From assembly GCA_035341015.1 (NCBI GenBank), contig DAOQUL010000007.1, positions 32,212-96,211 of the forward strand: DNA of 64,000 bases, given 5' to 3'. The translations under genes and the position numbers were made by a program. The DNA is from JAKQIM01 sp029557965 (GTDB lineage Bacteria > Chloroflexota > Anaerolineae > Anaerolineales > UBA4823). Of the stretch, positions 8,032 to 16,511 are shown piece after piece (position 1 is the stretch's first letter; each line of letters opens with the position of its first letter). The notes under the pieces were generated by a model. That model did not search any database, had not been told where the DNA came from, and worked only from the letters and a program-made list of their open reading frames with translations.

Positions 8032-8298
8032 TTATTTGCGGCGAATGTTCAACTTGTCGGTCAACGCCATGTAGCGCTGGTACTCGTTGCGGCGAACATA
8101 GGCTAGCAAGCGGCGGCGTTGACCAACCAGCTTGAGCAGGCCACGCCGAGATGATTCGTCGTGCTTGTGGGTGCGCAGGTGTTCGGTCAGTTGAGCAATA
8201 CGGCTGCTCAACAGGGCGATCTGCACGTCCGGCGAACCGGTGTCGCTCGCATGGCGAGCAAAGGTGGTGATTGTTTTGGTCTTGGATTCCTTGTCCAT
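8032..8298 (-). CDS. rpsO: 30S ribosomal protein S15
   Basis: S15 binds the central domain of 16S rRNA early in 30S assembly. The 88-residue protein has the usual length and the signatures TGSPDVQIALLSSRIAQLTEHLR, HKHDESSRRGLLKLVGQRRRLLAYV and YQRYMALTDKLNIRRK (all shared with bacterial S15). A good Shine-Dalgarno (AGGAG) precedes the ATG. Transcription probably starts near 8380 on the (-) strand, giving a leader of about 80 bases with complementary segments. S15 is known to repress its own mRNA in several phyla, so the leader may be a regulatory target. It is followed by pnp. Confidence 0.97.
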   Translation of the reverse strand: MDKESKTKTITTFARHASDTGSPDVQIALLSSRIAQLTEHLRTHKHDESSRRGLLKLVGQRRRLLAYVRRNEYQRYMALTDKLNIRRK

Positions 8299-8392
8299 GA
8301 CATCTGCTCCTTTAGTATAATATAGCCACTAGCAGGTCTCCAGGCAGGCAGCCAATGGCCGCCGGCCGGTCTAGTCAGCGGGGGGGATTATA
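8299..8392 (-). promoter_or_regulatory. rpsO promoter and GC-rich leader
   Basis: On the (-) strand a TATAAT (bases 8387-8392) is preceded by no clear -35. The roughly 80-base leader that follows contains ACTAG and CTAGT segments that can pair and flank a GC-rich core (CGGCCGGCGGCC). This could be an S15 autoregulatory structure; the assignment is inference. Confidence 0.4.
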
Positions 8393-8440
8393 CCACAAAT
8401 TTTGGCGGAAAACGAATCTGGCCAATCAGGAGTTCTTTGG

Positions 8441-8446
8441 TATAAT
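8441..8446 (+). promoter_or_regulatory. -10 box of the pdhABC operon
   Basis: TATAAT at 8441-8446, in the context GGTATAAT, lies 76 bases upstream of pdhA and 48 bases from the divergent rpsO -10. No convincing -35 is visible. Confidence 0.5.
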
Positions 8447-8522
8447 TTGGCCGAACGATGGGTAAATTGGGAAGGGAAAACAGTATATAAACCCCTTATT
8501 AAGTTTTCGGGAGCATCTGAGT

Positions 8523-9482
8523 ATGGATAAAGAAGAGTATTTGAAGTTGTATTACGAGATGGTGCTGATCCGCCTGGTGGAAGAGCAGGCTGCCCAGCTA
8601 TATCAGCAGGGCAAGATCGGCGGCTTTCTGCACCTTTACATTGGGCAAGAGGCCGTTAGTACCGGCCTGATCTCTGCCCGCAAGCCGCAAGACCGGGTCA
8701 TCACAGCTTATCGCGATCATGGTGTCGCCATCAACTGTGGTCTGTCAGCCGAGGAGGTGGTCGCCGAGCTGCTCGGCAAGGTCACGGGCTGCTCGCAGGG
8801 CAAAGGCGGCTCGATGCACATGGCAGACGTGAAGAAAAATTTCTGGGGCGGGCATGCCATTGTGGGGGCGCACCTGCCAATTGCTTCGGGCCTGGCCCTG
8901 GGTGACAAATACAAGGGCACCGATGGCGTTACCATCTGCATGTTTGGCGATGGGGCCACAAACATCGGTTACTTTCACGAAGCCCTCAACCTCTCGCAGG
9001 TTTGGAAACTGCCTGTTTTGTGGGTTTGTGAAAACAACCAGTATGGCATGGGTACGGCAGTGGAGCGCGCCTCGGCGGTTTCAGAGATCCGCCAGAAAGC
9101 CGAAGGCTACGGCATCCCGAACGGGCGCGTGGACGGAATGAATGTGTTGGAAGTGCGCCGCGCCGCTGAAGATGCCCTGAACTACCTGCGCACCGGCCAG
9201 GGGCCTTACTTCATGGAGATCATGACCTACCGCTTCCGCGGCCATTCAATGGGCGACCCCGAACGCTACCGGCAGTCAGAAGAGGTCAAGTGCTGGCAAG
9301 AAAATGACCCAATTGGTATTTATCATAAATACCTGGTGGATGAGAAGATCGCCACCGCGGCTGAACTGCGCGCCATTGATTCGCGTGTGGCCGACGAGGT
9401 GGATGCGGCAGTCAAATTTGCCGAATCCAGCCCCGAACCCGCACCTGAAGCGCTCTTTGAACATATCTATGTAGAACAATAG
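8523..9482 (+). CDS. pdhA: Pyruvate (2-oxoacid) dehydrogenase E1 component, alpha subunit
   Basis: This is the thiamine-diphosphate-dependent decarboxylase half of the E1 enzyme, converting pyruvate to an acetyl group on the lipoyl arm of E2. The 319-residue protein shows the thiamine-diphosphate motif GDGATN followed about 25 residues later by ENNQYGMG. It also has GKGGSMHM and the active-site loop YRFRGHSMGDPERYR, all diagnostic of E1 alpha. It leads the pdhA-pdhB-pdhC operon with 13 bases to pdhB. Acetoin dehydrogenase and branched-chain oxoacid enzymes have the same architecture. Pyruvate is favoured by the strong GKGGSMHM-type match but not proven. No E3 (dihydrolipoamide dehydrogenase) gene is in the window. 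Confidence 0.9.
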   Translation: MDKEEYLKLYYEMVLIRLVEEQAAQLYQQGKIGGFLHLYIGQEAVSTGLISARKPQDRVITAYRDHGVAINCGLSAEEVVAELLGKVTGCSQGKGGSMHMADVKKNFWGGHAIVGAHLPIASGLALGDKYKGTDGVTICMFGDGATNIGYFHEALNLSQVWKLPVLWVCENNQYGMGTAVERASAVSEIRQKAEGYGIPNGRVDGMNVLEVRRAAEDALNYLRTGQGPYFMEIMTYRFRGHSMGDPERYRQSEEVKCWQENDPIGIYHKYLVDEKIATAAELRAIDSRVADEVDAAVKFAESSPEPAPEALFEHIYVEQ

Positions 9483-9495
9483 AAGGAATCTACTT

Positions 9496-10467
9496 ATGGC
9501 AAGAATAACGATGCGTGAAGCGATTTCTCAAGCCTTATGGGAAGAGATGGAGCGCGATCCCAATGTCTTCATCCTGGGCGAGGAAGTAGGCGTATGGGGC
9601 GGCACTTATGCGGTTACCAAGGGTTTCTACGATCATTTTGGCGGCGATCGCGTGCGCGATACCCCCATTGCCGAAGCCGCCATTATCGGCGCTGCAATTG
9701 GCTCCGCCATGACCGGCCTGCGCCCGGTAGCAGAGTTGATGACGATCAACTTTGCTTTCTCGGCCATGGATCACATAGTTAATGAAGCTGCTAAGATGCA
9801 TTACATGTTTGCCGGCCAGATGGTCTTGCCGATGGTCATCCGTGCTGTCGGCGGCGGTGGGCGTCAGTTGGGTGCTACCCATTCCCAGACACCAGACGCC
9901 ATTTTTGCTCACTTCCCCGGCTTGAAAGTGGTGGCCCCTGGTACACCCGAGGATGCCAAGGGGTTGATGAAATCGGCCATTCGTTCCAACGACCCGGTGC
10001 TGTTCATCGAACATGCCACGCTTTACCAGGTGCGCGGCGAAGTGCCCGATGGCGATTACAGCACCCCGATCGGTGTTTCTAAGGTGCAGCGTCCTGGCAA
10101 GGATGTGACCATCGTTACTTACAGCAAAATGCTAGAAATCTCCACCAAAGCTGCCGACCAATTGGCGCGCGAGGGGATCGATGTTGAGATTGTTGATCTG
10201 CGCTCGCTGCGTCCTTTGGATATGGGGCCGGTGCTTGAGTCCTTCAAAAAGACCAACCGCGCTGTGATCGTAGAAGAGGGCTGGCGTTCTTACGGCGTTG
10301 GCTCTGAAGTGGCCGCTCGCATCTACGAAGAAGCGTTTGATTACGTCGACGCGCCCATCCGCCGCGTGGCGCAAAAAGAAGTTCCTCTACCTTATAATCG
10401 CACATTAGAGCAGATGGCCCTGCCGCAAGTAGAAGATGTGATCCAGGCGGTCAAGGAGGTGCTGTAA
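9496..10467 (+). CDS. pdhB: Pyruvate (2-oxoacid) dehydrogenase E1 component, beta subunit
   Basis: This is the partner of the E1 alpha subunit; the two form the heterotetramer that binds thiamine diphosphate at the interface. The 323-residue protein carries ILGEEVGVWGGTYAVTKG, DTPIAEAAIIGAAIGSA, the potassium/phosphate-binding VKVVAPGTPEDAKGL region, and EEGWRSYGVGSEVAARI near the C-terminus. All are typical of transketolase-like E1 beta chains. A GAAGG ribosome site lies at the proper distance. Its TAA stop shares one base with the ATG of pdhC (TAATG), which suggests coupled translation of E1 and E2. Confidence 0.93.
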   Translation: MARITMREAISQALWEEMERDPNVFILGEEVGVWGGTYAVTKGFYDHFGGDRVRDTPIAEAAIIGAAIGSAMTGLRPVAELMTINFAFSAMDHIVNEAAKMHYMFAGQMVLPMVIRAVGGGGRQLGATHSQTPDAIFAHFPGLKVVAPGTPEDAKGLMKSAIRSNDPVLFIEHATLYQVRGEVPDGDYSTPIGVSKVQRPGKDVTIVTYSKMLEISTKAADQLAREGIDVEIVDLRSLRPLDMGPVLESFKKTNRAVIVEEGWRSYGVGSEVAARIYEEAFDYVDAPIRRVAQKEVPLPYNRTLEQMALPQVEDVIQAVKEVL

Positions 10468-11744
10468 TGGCTGAATTGGTTACCATGCCCAAGCTGGGCT
10501 TTGATATGGCTGAAGGCACCCTGGTGCGTTGGGTCATTGGCGAAGGCCAGCCCGTCAGCAAGGGGGCTGTATTGGCTGAGATTGAAACAGACAAGGCCAC
10601 GGTGGAAGTCGAATCGGCTTATGATGGCTTTGTGTTGAAACACCTGGTGCCGCAAGGCGAAAGTGTGCCGGTCAACACCCCCATTGCCGTGGTAGGCGCT
10701 GAGGGTGAGAGTGTTGATGTCCCCGGTACAGCCGGGCCCTCCGAGCCGGCTTCTAAGCCGGCTGAAAAAGCCGCCGCGCCTGCCGTAGCGGCAGCCAGCC
10801 AGTCCCCCGCAGCGGTTGCCTCGCCTGTCCAGCCTGCCGAGCCCGGATTGCCAGGCGGACGGCGCGCTTCTCCATTGGCGCGGCGAGTTGCGGCTGAGAA
10901 AAACCTGGATTTGAATACTATCCAGGGCAGCGGTCCAGGCGGACGGATCACCAAGCGCGATGTTGAAGCCTACCTGGCCCATCCTCCAGCAGTTTCTGCC
11001 CCCGCGGCGGCTCTGCCTGCCCCGGGAACCCCGGCGGTTTTGCCGCCCGCTCTCGAGACGCGCCGCATCCCGCTCAGCCGCTTGCGCTCTGCCATTGCGC
11101 GCCGCATGGTTGAAGCCACTACCCAGGCGCCGCATTTTTATGTCACTCGCGATATCGACATGGCGGCCGCAATGGGCTTGAGAAAACAGATCAACGACTT
11201 CCTGCCAGAAGAAGAGAAGATTTCCGTCAACGATTTCATCGTCAAGGCGGCGGCTCTGGCTCTGCGCGAGATGCCAAATTTGAACGCCTCCATTGACCTC
11301 GCCAAAGAAGAGATCATCCAACATGGCGCGGTGAACATGGGGGTGGCTGTGGCATTGGAGAGCGGTCTAATGACCGTCGTTTGCCGGGATGCAGATCGCA
11401 AGGCCCTGCGCCAGGTGGCTGCTGAATTGCGCGCTGTGGTCAACCGGGCCCGTGATGGCAAGGTGCGCCCTGAAGACATTGAGGGCTCTACGTTTACCAT
11501 CAGCAACCTGGGCATGTTCGACGTGGAGCATTTCACCGCCATCATCAACCCGCCTGAGGCGGGTATCCTGGCGGTTGGATCTGTGCGCCAGGTGCCTGTG
11601 GTGGCCAACGGTGAGCTTGCGATCGGCACGCGCATGAAGGTGACCCTTTCGGTGGATCATCGCGTCAGCGATGGGGCTGAGGGGGCCCGTTTCTTGCAGG
11701 TGTTAGCCAGGTACCTTGAGGCCCCCGTGCGTTTATTGCTTTGA
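10467..11744 (+). CDS. pdhC: Dihydrolipoamide acetyltransferase (E2) of the 2-oxoacid dehydrogenase complex
   Basis: This is the core enzyme that transfers acetyl from lipoyl-lysine to CoA. Domain order in 425 residues: one N-terminal lipoyl domain with the lipoylated Lys43 in EIETDKATVEVES; an Ala/Pro-rich linker (about 85-125); a peripheral-subunit-binding domain near 130-165 (ASPLARRVAAEKNLDL, GSGPGGRITKRDVEAYL); a second Ala/Pro linker; and the catalytic domain ending in the DHRVSDG motif (His398, Asp402). A single lipoyl domain is the simplest form of E2. The subunit-binding domain implies that an E3 exists elsewhere in the genome. Confidence 0.94.
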   Translation: MAELVTMPKLGFDMAEGTLVRWVIGEGQPVSKGAVLAEIETDKATVEVESAYDGFVLKHLVPQGESVPVNTPIAVVGAEGESVDVPGTAGPSEPASKPAEKAAAPAVAAASQSPAAVASPVQPAEPGLPGGRRASPLARRVAAEKNLDLNTIQGSGPGGRITKRDVEAYLAHPPAVSAPAAALPAPGTPAVLPPALETRRIPLSRLRSAIARRMVEATTQAPHFYVTRDIDMAAAMGLRKQINDFLPEEEKISVNDFIVKAAALALREMPNLNASIDLAKEEIIQHGAVNMGVAVALESGLMTVVCRDADRKALRQVAAELRAVVNRARDGKVRPEDIEGSTFTISNLGMFDVEHFTAIINPPEAGILAVGSVRQVPVVANGELAIGTRMKVTLSVDHRVSDGAEGARFLQVLARYLEAPVRLLL

Positions 11745-11820
11745 CCATTAACCGCGCCCTGCATTACAAATTTGCAAACGAGTCCTTAGGCGAATGTGAC
11801 TTGTGAAGACAAACACAAGG

Positions 11821-11826
11821 TATAAT
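11821..11826 (+). promoter_or_regulatory. -10 box of the response-regulator group
   Basis: TATAAT in the context AAGGTATAATCAT lies 20 bases before the ATG at 11847, with a GGGGAGGG ribosome site between. A TTGTGA lies only 14 bases upstream, so the -35 is uncertain. Confidence 0.5.
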
Positions 11827-11846
11827 CATATGGGGAGGGTAAACCC

Positions 11847-12248
11847 ATGATTTCACGCACATTCACGCCGCGCATCCTGGTTGTCGATGACGACCTGGAT
11901 ACATTGGGCTTGATCCGAATGGTTTTAAAGCGTGCTGGTTACGATGTGACAACCGCATCCCGCTGGGAGGAAGTGACCGATCGATTGGAGATGTCGAAAG
12001 AAGCCAATACTCCCTTCGACCTGGTTATCTTGGATATTATGATGCCGGGCCATTCCGGTTATGATGTGTTCAGGGCCATGGAAGTTGTTCTACGCAAAAT
12101 GCCGCCGGTTATTTTCCTCTCGGCCAAGAACACCGTAGACGCCATGGTCACAGCCAGTGAATTGGGGGCGGCCAAATACTTGACCAAGCCAACCACCCCC
12201 GAAAAGCTCTTGGATGCGGTGCGCAACGTGTTGAATCGCGCCCGCTGA
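11847..12248 (+). CDS. Single-domain response regulator (receiver)
   Basis: A stand-alone CheY-like receiver of 133 residues. The acidic pocket (VVDDD), phospho-acceptor Asp63 in LVILDIMMPG, the conserved Ser/Thr (FLSAK) and Lys (YLTKP) are all present. There is no output domain, so it must act through protein-protein contacts or as a phosphorelay intermediate. It opens a three-gene + strand group with a hypothetical protein and a receiver-GGDEF protein. No histidine kinase is adjacent; the nearest is at 17981. Confidence 0.9.
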   Translation: MISRTFTPRILVVDDDLDTLGLIRMVLKRAGYDVTTASRWEEVTDRLEMSKEANTPFDLVILDIMMPGHSGYDVFRAMEVVLRKMPPVIFLSAKNTVDAMVTASELGAAKYLTKPTTPEKLLDAVRNVLNRAR

Positions 12249-12261
12249 TTGCGAAATAAGC

Positions 12262-12828
12262 ATGGCCTCGCCCGATTACGAGCTGCGTTACTTCCAGGCT
12301 GCATCAGCCAGCCTGGAAGATTACCTGCTCTCCAAAGAATTATACTGGATGCTGCACCTCACGGTGCCTATTGGCAGCCCGCCTTACCCTCCCCTGACCC
12401 TGGACGGGCTGTTATTGGCTCGGGCGCGTTTGCATGGATACGCCCTTTCTGGCATCCAACTATCTCGCTTTCAGAACATTTGTGCCCAGATGGATGCGCT
12501 GCGCAGCCGCTGGCGGGTGGCTTGGGAGCAAAAGGCGGTCCGCAGCTTCCGCTCCAGGTTAAATCTTTGGCGAGACTTCATCGATGAATATGGCGCCAAT
12601 CCCAGCGAGCATGCTGATCGTTATCCATATGAGATCCGCCTGCGCGTCATGCTCCAGCTATTGGAGTATGATGCCCATCCCATGATCCATGCCGAGCTGG
12701 AATTGTTGGAACATCTTGACGGCCTGTTAAAATCTCGCCTGGCACCGGGCGGATTCATTTGGGATGCCGAGCTGGAAAAAGCTTTCCCAGCAGATGTATA
12801 TTGGTACTTGTACGGCCTGCTGCCATAG
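12262..12828 (+). CDS. Conserved hypothetical protein, no recognised domain
   Basis: A 188-residue, mostly helical, soluble protein with no signal peptide or membrane segment. It starts 13 bases after the receiver stop and is followed 44 bases later by the receiver-GGDEF gene. Its composition matches its neighbours, and it is rich in Leu, Arg and Tyr (DYELRYFQAASASLEDYLL, YPYEIRLRVMLQLLEYD). I recognise no family. The position between two phospho-signalling genes suggests a partner in that pathway, which is inference only. Confidence 0.65.
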   Translation: MASPDYELRYFQAASASLEDYLLSKELYWMLHLTVPIGSPPYPPLTLDGLLLARARLHGYALSGIQLSRFQNICAQMDALRSRWRVAWEQKAVRSFRSRLNLWRDFIDEYGANPSEHADRYPYEIRLRVMLQLLEYDAHPMIHAELELLEHLDGLLKSRLAPGGFIWDAELEKAFPADVYWYLYGLLP

Positions 12829-12872
12829 TCTTCATTAAATCCTCTGATCAGAAATGTCTGCTTTGATTTGAT

Positions 12873-13790
12873 ATGAAAGCATTGATTGTTGACGACGACG
12901 AGAATTATCGCCGTCTCTTGTCTACGCTCTTGGTAGGTGGGGGGTACGAGGTCGTTGAGGCTGTAGATGGCAGCCAAGCCTGGCAGATGTTACAAGCCGA
13001 GCCCATTCCGTTGGTGCTGACGGATTGGATGATGCCCGAGATGGACGGGCTGGATTTGATCCAGGCCATTCGTTCTGCGAACTTCCCTTACTATACCTAT
13101 ATTATCTTGTTGACTGCTCGCCAGCGGCGCGGTGACGTGATCAGTGGATTAGAATCTGGCACCGATGACTACGTGATCAAGCCGTTTGACCTGGCAGAGT
13201 TGAAGGCCCGCCTGGGGATCGCTGAGCGCATCCTCTCGCTCGAGACGCGCCTGCGCGAAGCGCTGGAGAAAGCGTCTTACTACGCGACCCGCGACAGCCT
13301 GACTGGTGCGCTTAACCGCCGCGCTTTGTACGAATGGGCCGAACAGGTCATTGCCGGCGCAGCCGCTGGGCAGTCTTTTCTGACCGTCATTATGTTGGAT
13401 ATTGATCATTTCAAGCGCATCAACGACCAGTATGGACACTTAGTGGGCGACGAGGCCCTGCGTTTGATCGTTGAGACGATTGCGCTCAAAAAACGAGCGA
13501 GTGACCAGATGGGGCGTTGGGGTGGAGAGGAATTCTTGCTGGTACTGCCAGATTCTACCCTTGAATCTGGCCGGCAGATGGCTGAACGTCTGCGCAAGGC
13601 GATTGAAGAGGCTTCTTTGCCGTTGGCTGGCGGCGGTTCGTTTTCTGTGCAGGCCAGCTTTGGCGTGGCTGGGGCACAGGTATCTGGCGAAGGGTTGGCC
13701 CAGCTAGACCGCCTGATCTTACAAGCCGATACGGCGCTCTACCGGGCCAAGCAAGCGGGCCGAAACCAGGTGTGTGTACACGAGGCCTGA
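12873..13790 (+). CDS. Response regulator with GGDEF output (diguanylate cyclase)
   Basis: A PleD-like two-domain protein of 305 residues that makes the second messenger c-di-GMP when phosphorylated. The receiver (1-120) has VDDD, phospho-acceptor Asp51 in LTDWMMPEMDG, and the Lys of VIKPF. The cyclase domain (about 135-300) starts RDSLTGALNRRA, has the metal-binding MLDIDHFKRIND and an intact active-site GGEEF (217-221). An RxxD product-inhibition site (RASD, 208-211) sits exactly five residues upstream, so the enzyme should be active and feedback-inhibited. It is last in the receiver group and converges on the lipoprotein gene. Confidence 0.93.
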   Translation: MKALIVDDDENYRRLLSTLLVGGGYEVVEAVDGSQAWQMLQAEPIPLVLTDWMMPEMDGLDLIQAIRSANFPYYTYIILLTARQRRGDVISGLESGTDDYVIKPFDLAELKARLGIAERILSLETRLREALEKASYYATRDSLTGALNRRALYEWAEQVIAGAAAGQSFLTVIMLDIDHFKRINDQYGHLVGDEALRLIVETIALKKRASDQMGRWGGEEFLLVLPDSTLESGRQMAERLRKAIEEASLPLAGGGSFSVQASFGVAGAQVSGEGLAQLDRLILQADTALYRAKQAGRNQVCVHEA

Positions 13791-13829
13791 GCCTGGCACC
13801 GGCTGGAGAATCGCCTCAGGACGCCTTGC

Positions 13830-14597
13830 TCATTCTTGCCCCTGGCTGCAAAGCAAAAGTTCTCGAATTAAGTCGCCTGGTTCTCTGGTGGTCAACGCCA
13901 GGATGGGCATTGCCATTTGGTCGGCCAGGGACTCGTCCAATTGGATGGTGTGAATGAGTGCAGCCTGGTCATTGGCGCCTGGCTGCAGCCAGGCTGCGGG
14001 CAGGTACCCAATGGCGTTTGCACTGCCGGCAACCGCCTCTAACATGACCTGTGGGTCTGCCGCCAGTAAAACCCGCCCGCTGCTTGCCGCCGTTCCCATG
14101 ACTGCGCTTTCGAACACGCCGCGTGGCCCTTCTTGGGATGTATACGTCCAGGCCCGGATCTCAGTATCCGGGCGGTTTGTTTGCCAGGTGCTGGTTTCTG
14201 CGCTGTAAATAGCTTGCAGCTCTTGGCCTGTCATGCGTGCCACCAGGTTGTTGGCATTCACAATCACCACCAGGCGCTCTTCTCCTAGCAGTGTGGCCGT
14301 GTAGGATGTTTCTTGCAGCCCATCATCGCCCAAGGTCAGGATAATGTCTGCTTTGATCTCTGCCAGGGGGCGCACATTGGGTTGGGCATACAGTGCAATG
14401 GACGGCTCATTAGCGCCACAAGCTTGCAGGCGCGCCAGCATGGGTTGCACTGCCGGCCTGTAGGCCACCAGGATCGGCTGTGGAGCGGCTGGCGCATCTA
14501 CGGTGGGGACCGGACCGCAAGCTGCCCCAAGCAGGCAGGCGAGGCACAGCAAGATGCCTAGCCGCGGATAACCGCCACGAGAAGTGTGACCACGCAT
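13830..14597 (-). CDS. PstS-like periplasmic-binding lipoprotein
   Basis: A 255-residue exported lipoprotein. The N-terminal hydrophobic segment ends in a lipobox LGAAC with the lipidated Cys27, so the protein should be tethered to the outer face of the membrane. The rest resembles type 2 solute-binding folds of the phosphate-binding (PstS) superfamily: VIVNANNLVARMTGQELQAIYS and RGVFESAVMG are in the positions of the family's phosphate-loop region. No transport ATPase or permease is nearby, so a scavenging or sensing role is only possible. The chosen ATG overlaps the end of uppP by 40 bases, and the gene is last in the tgt-uppP operon. Confidence 0.7.
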   Translation of the reverse strand: MRGHTSRGGYPRLGILLCLACLLGAACGPVPTVDAPAAPQPILVAYRPAVQPMLARLQACGANEPSIALYAQPNVRPLAEIKADIILTLGDDGLQETSYTATLLGEERLVVIVNANNLVARMTGQELQAIYSAETSTWQTNRPDTEIRAWTYTSQEGPRGVFESAVMGTAASSGRVLLAADPQVMLEAVAGSANAIGYLPAAWLQPGANDQAALIHTIQLDESLADQMAMPILALTTREPGDLIRELLLCSQGQE

Positions 14598-15382
14598 AAT
14601 CCCACGCAGTAGATGGCAAACCCATATAAGGGGCGGCGGGTGAGGTAGCGCAGCAGCCAGCGGATCGACAGGTACCCAACAATCGCCGCAGTGACAAAGC
14701 CTGTCGCCAGAGACGGGATGCGGCTGGCGAAGCCTGGTATTTCGGTCAGGTCGAGCACTGCCAGAACGCCCGCTCCCAACATCACCGGAACCGACATCAA
14801 GAAGGAGAAACGCGCCGCGCTGCTGCGATCCAGGTTGCGGATCATACCGCCGGCGATCGTAGACCCCGAGCGTGAAACGCCTGGAAAAACCGAAAGTAGC
14901 TGGAAAGCTCCCATCACCAGGGCGTCCACCCAGGTCATTTTCTCCATCCCACGGTCGCGCCGTCCAACACGTTCAGCAGTGACCAACAAGGCCGCAGTAA
15001 CCAATAGAAATAAAGCGGTTGCCACCGGGCTGCCGAAGGCAGACTCTACCAGGTCCTTGATCAACAAACCACCCAGCACAGCCGGTATGGTCGCCAGGAC
15101 AATGTACCAACCCTGGAGTGCCAGGGTATCTCCAAAGGGCTGCCTGCGCCACAGCGCGCTGAAAAACGCCCTTACAATTCCCCACAGGTGATCCCAAAAA
15201 TAAACGATCACCGCCAACAAAGTGCCTAGCTGAACCAGTACATCAAAAACAAAGGCGTCGTCGGCAGGTATCTCCCAGCCAAGCAAGTAGGGGGTAAGTA
15301 CCAGGTGGGCTGAGCTGGAGATGGGGAGAAACTCGGTCAAGCCCTGGATGATCCCCAGGATGATGGATTGTAAAATGGTCAT
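14558..15382 (-). CDS. uppP: Undecaprenyl-diphosphate phosphatase
   Basis: UppP (BacA) removes one phosphate from undecaprenyl diphosphate, recycling the lipid carrier for peptidoglycan and other surface glycans. It is a polytopic membrane protein of 274 residues with about eight hydrophobic segments. The two catalytic signatures are present: GLTEFLPISSSAHL near residue 15 and PGVSRSGSTI near residue 165. The ATG overlaps the tgt stop codon by four bases (ATGA). Its activity directly supplies the carrier needed by the polysaccharide cluster at 39-64 kb. High dosage of this enzyme is known to give bacitracin tolerance. Confidence 0.96.
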   Translation of the reverse strand: MTILQSIILGIIQGLTEFLPISSSAHLVLTPYLLGWEIPADDAFVFDVLVQLGTLLAVIVYFWDHLWGIVRAFFSALWRRQPFGDTLALQGWYIVLATIPAVLGGLLIKDLVESAFGSPVATALFLLVTAALLVTAERVGRRDRGMEKMTWVDALVMGAFQLLSVFPGVSRSGSTIAGGMIRNLDRSSAARFSFLMSVPVMLGAGVLAVLDLTEIPGFASRIPSLATGFVTAAIVGYLSIRWLLRYLTRRPLYGFAIYCVGLCVVTLLVAVIRG

Positions 15383-16494
15383 TTTTTCCCTTGTCGTTGC
15401 GCAAAAAAATCTGCCGCAAAGGCTTCCATGCGGCCTGCCAGGATTGCCTGGCGGATTTCACGCATCAGTTGAAGTAAAGTATGCAGGTTGTGGATGGTTA
15501 ACAGGGTTGATGCCAGCATCTCTTTGGCCACCACCAGGTGGCGCAAGTAAGCGCGTGAGAAGTGCTGGCAGGTATAGCATGTGCAATCGGTAGCAATCGG
15601 GTTCTCATCCGCCGCATGGATGGCGTTGACCAGGTTCAATCGCCCGGTGCGGGTGATGGCGGCGTGATGGCGGGCCAGGCGGGTTGGTAAGACGCAGTCG
15701 AAAATGTCAATTCCGCGCAGCACACCGTTCACCAGATCCTCAGGGGCGCCCACACCCATCAGGTAGCGTGGGCGGTCTTCGGGCAAGATGGCGTTGACCA
15801 CTTCGATCGATGCGTGCATTTCTTCTTTCGTTTCGCCAACCGATAAGCCGCCAATGGCATGCCCCGGAAAGCCCAGCCCGGCGATATATTCTGCCGAACG
15901 TTGGCGCAGCTCTGGGTAGATGCCGCCCTGCACAATGCCAAATAAGGCCTGGTCGTTGCGCTGGTGCGCCCGCAAACAGCGCTCGGCCCAGGCATGGGTG
16001 CGCGCCATGGCGCGCTCGTTGTAGGCCAGGTCATATGGAGGGGCGCATTCATCAAAGGCCATGATGATATCGGCCCCCAGGTTTTCTTGGATGGCAATCG
16101 ATTTCTCGGGTGTCAGACGGTGGGTCGAGCCATCGATATGGCTCTTAAAGGTCACGCCGTCATCGTCGATCTTGCGGCTGGCAGAGAGCGAGAATACCTG
16201 GAATCCGCCCGAATCGGTCAGCATTGGGTGAGGCCACTGCATGAAACGATGTAGACCACCCATCTGTGCCACCAGGGCGTCTCCTGGGCGCAAGTACAGG
16301 TGGTACGTGTTGGCCAAAACCAGGCTGGCCCCCAATTCTTCTAGCTGAGCAGGGGTAGCCGCTTTGACCGTGGCTTGTGTCCCCACGGGAGCGAAGAGCG
16401 GCGTGAGCAGGTCGCCATGCGGGGTATGGAAAACCCCCGCACGGGCTCGACCGTCACGTGAATAGATGTCATATGAAAAGAGGCCGTTTGTCAC
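15379..16494 (-). CDS. tgt: tRNA-guanine transglycosylase (bacterial type)
   Basis: This enzyme exchanges guanine 34 of Asp, Asn, His and Tyr tRNAs for the queuosine precursor preQ1. The 371-residue length is standard. Visible signatures are LTDSGGFQVFS with the general-base Asp94, the nucleophile region DIFDCVLPTRLARH, the substrate loop GGLSVGE, and the zinc site CTCYTC followed by His. The start is GTG, eight bases behind a TATAAT box on the (-) strand, so the mRNA is probably leaderless. It heads the tgt-uppP-lipoprotein operon. No queuosine biosynthesis genes are in the window. Confidence 0.96.
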   Translation of the reverse strand: MTNGLFSYDIYSRDGRARAGVFHTPHGDLLTPLFAPVGTQATVKAATPAQLEELGASLVLANTYHLYLRPGDALVAQMGGLHRFMQWPHPMLTDSGGFQVFSLSASRKIDDDGVTFKSHIDGSTHRLTPEKSIAIQENLGADIIMAFDECAPPYDLAYNERAMARTHAWAERCLRAHQRNDQALFGIVQGGIYPELRQRSAEYIAGLGFPGHAIGGLSVGETKEEMHASIEVVNAILPEDRPRYLMGVGAPEDLVNGVLRGIDIFDCVLPTRLARHHAAITRTGRLNLVNAIHAADENPIATDCTCYTCQHFSRAYLRHLVVAKEMLASTLLTIHNLHTLLQLMREIRQAILAGRMEAFAADFFAQRQGKK

Positions 16495-16502
16495 GAAGCT
16501 TG

Positions 16503-16508
16503 ATTATA
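16503..16508 (-). promoter_or_regulatory. -10 box of tgt (leaderless)
   Basis: TATAAT on the (-) strand ends eight bases before the GTG start of tgt, which is the spacing expected if transcription begins on the start codon itself. Confidence 0.55.
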
Positions 16509-16511
16509 ACC

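Noticed and set aside
10392..11324. Long open frame antisense to pdhC
   Set aside because: It lies opposite a gene with full lipoyl, subunit-binding and catalytic domains, shows no domain or ribosome site, and is explained by high GC content.
13785..13832. Terminator between the GGDEF gene and the lipoprotein gene
   Set aside because: Only four- to five-base stems (GAGGC/GCCTC, AGCC/GGCT) without T-runs; not strong enough to call.
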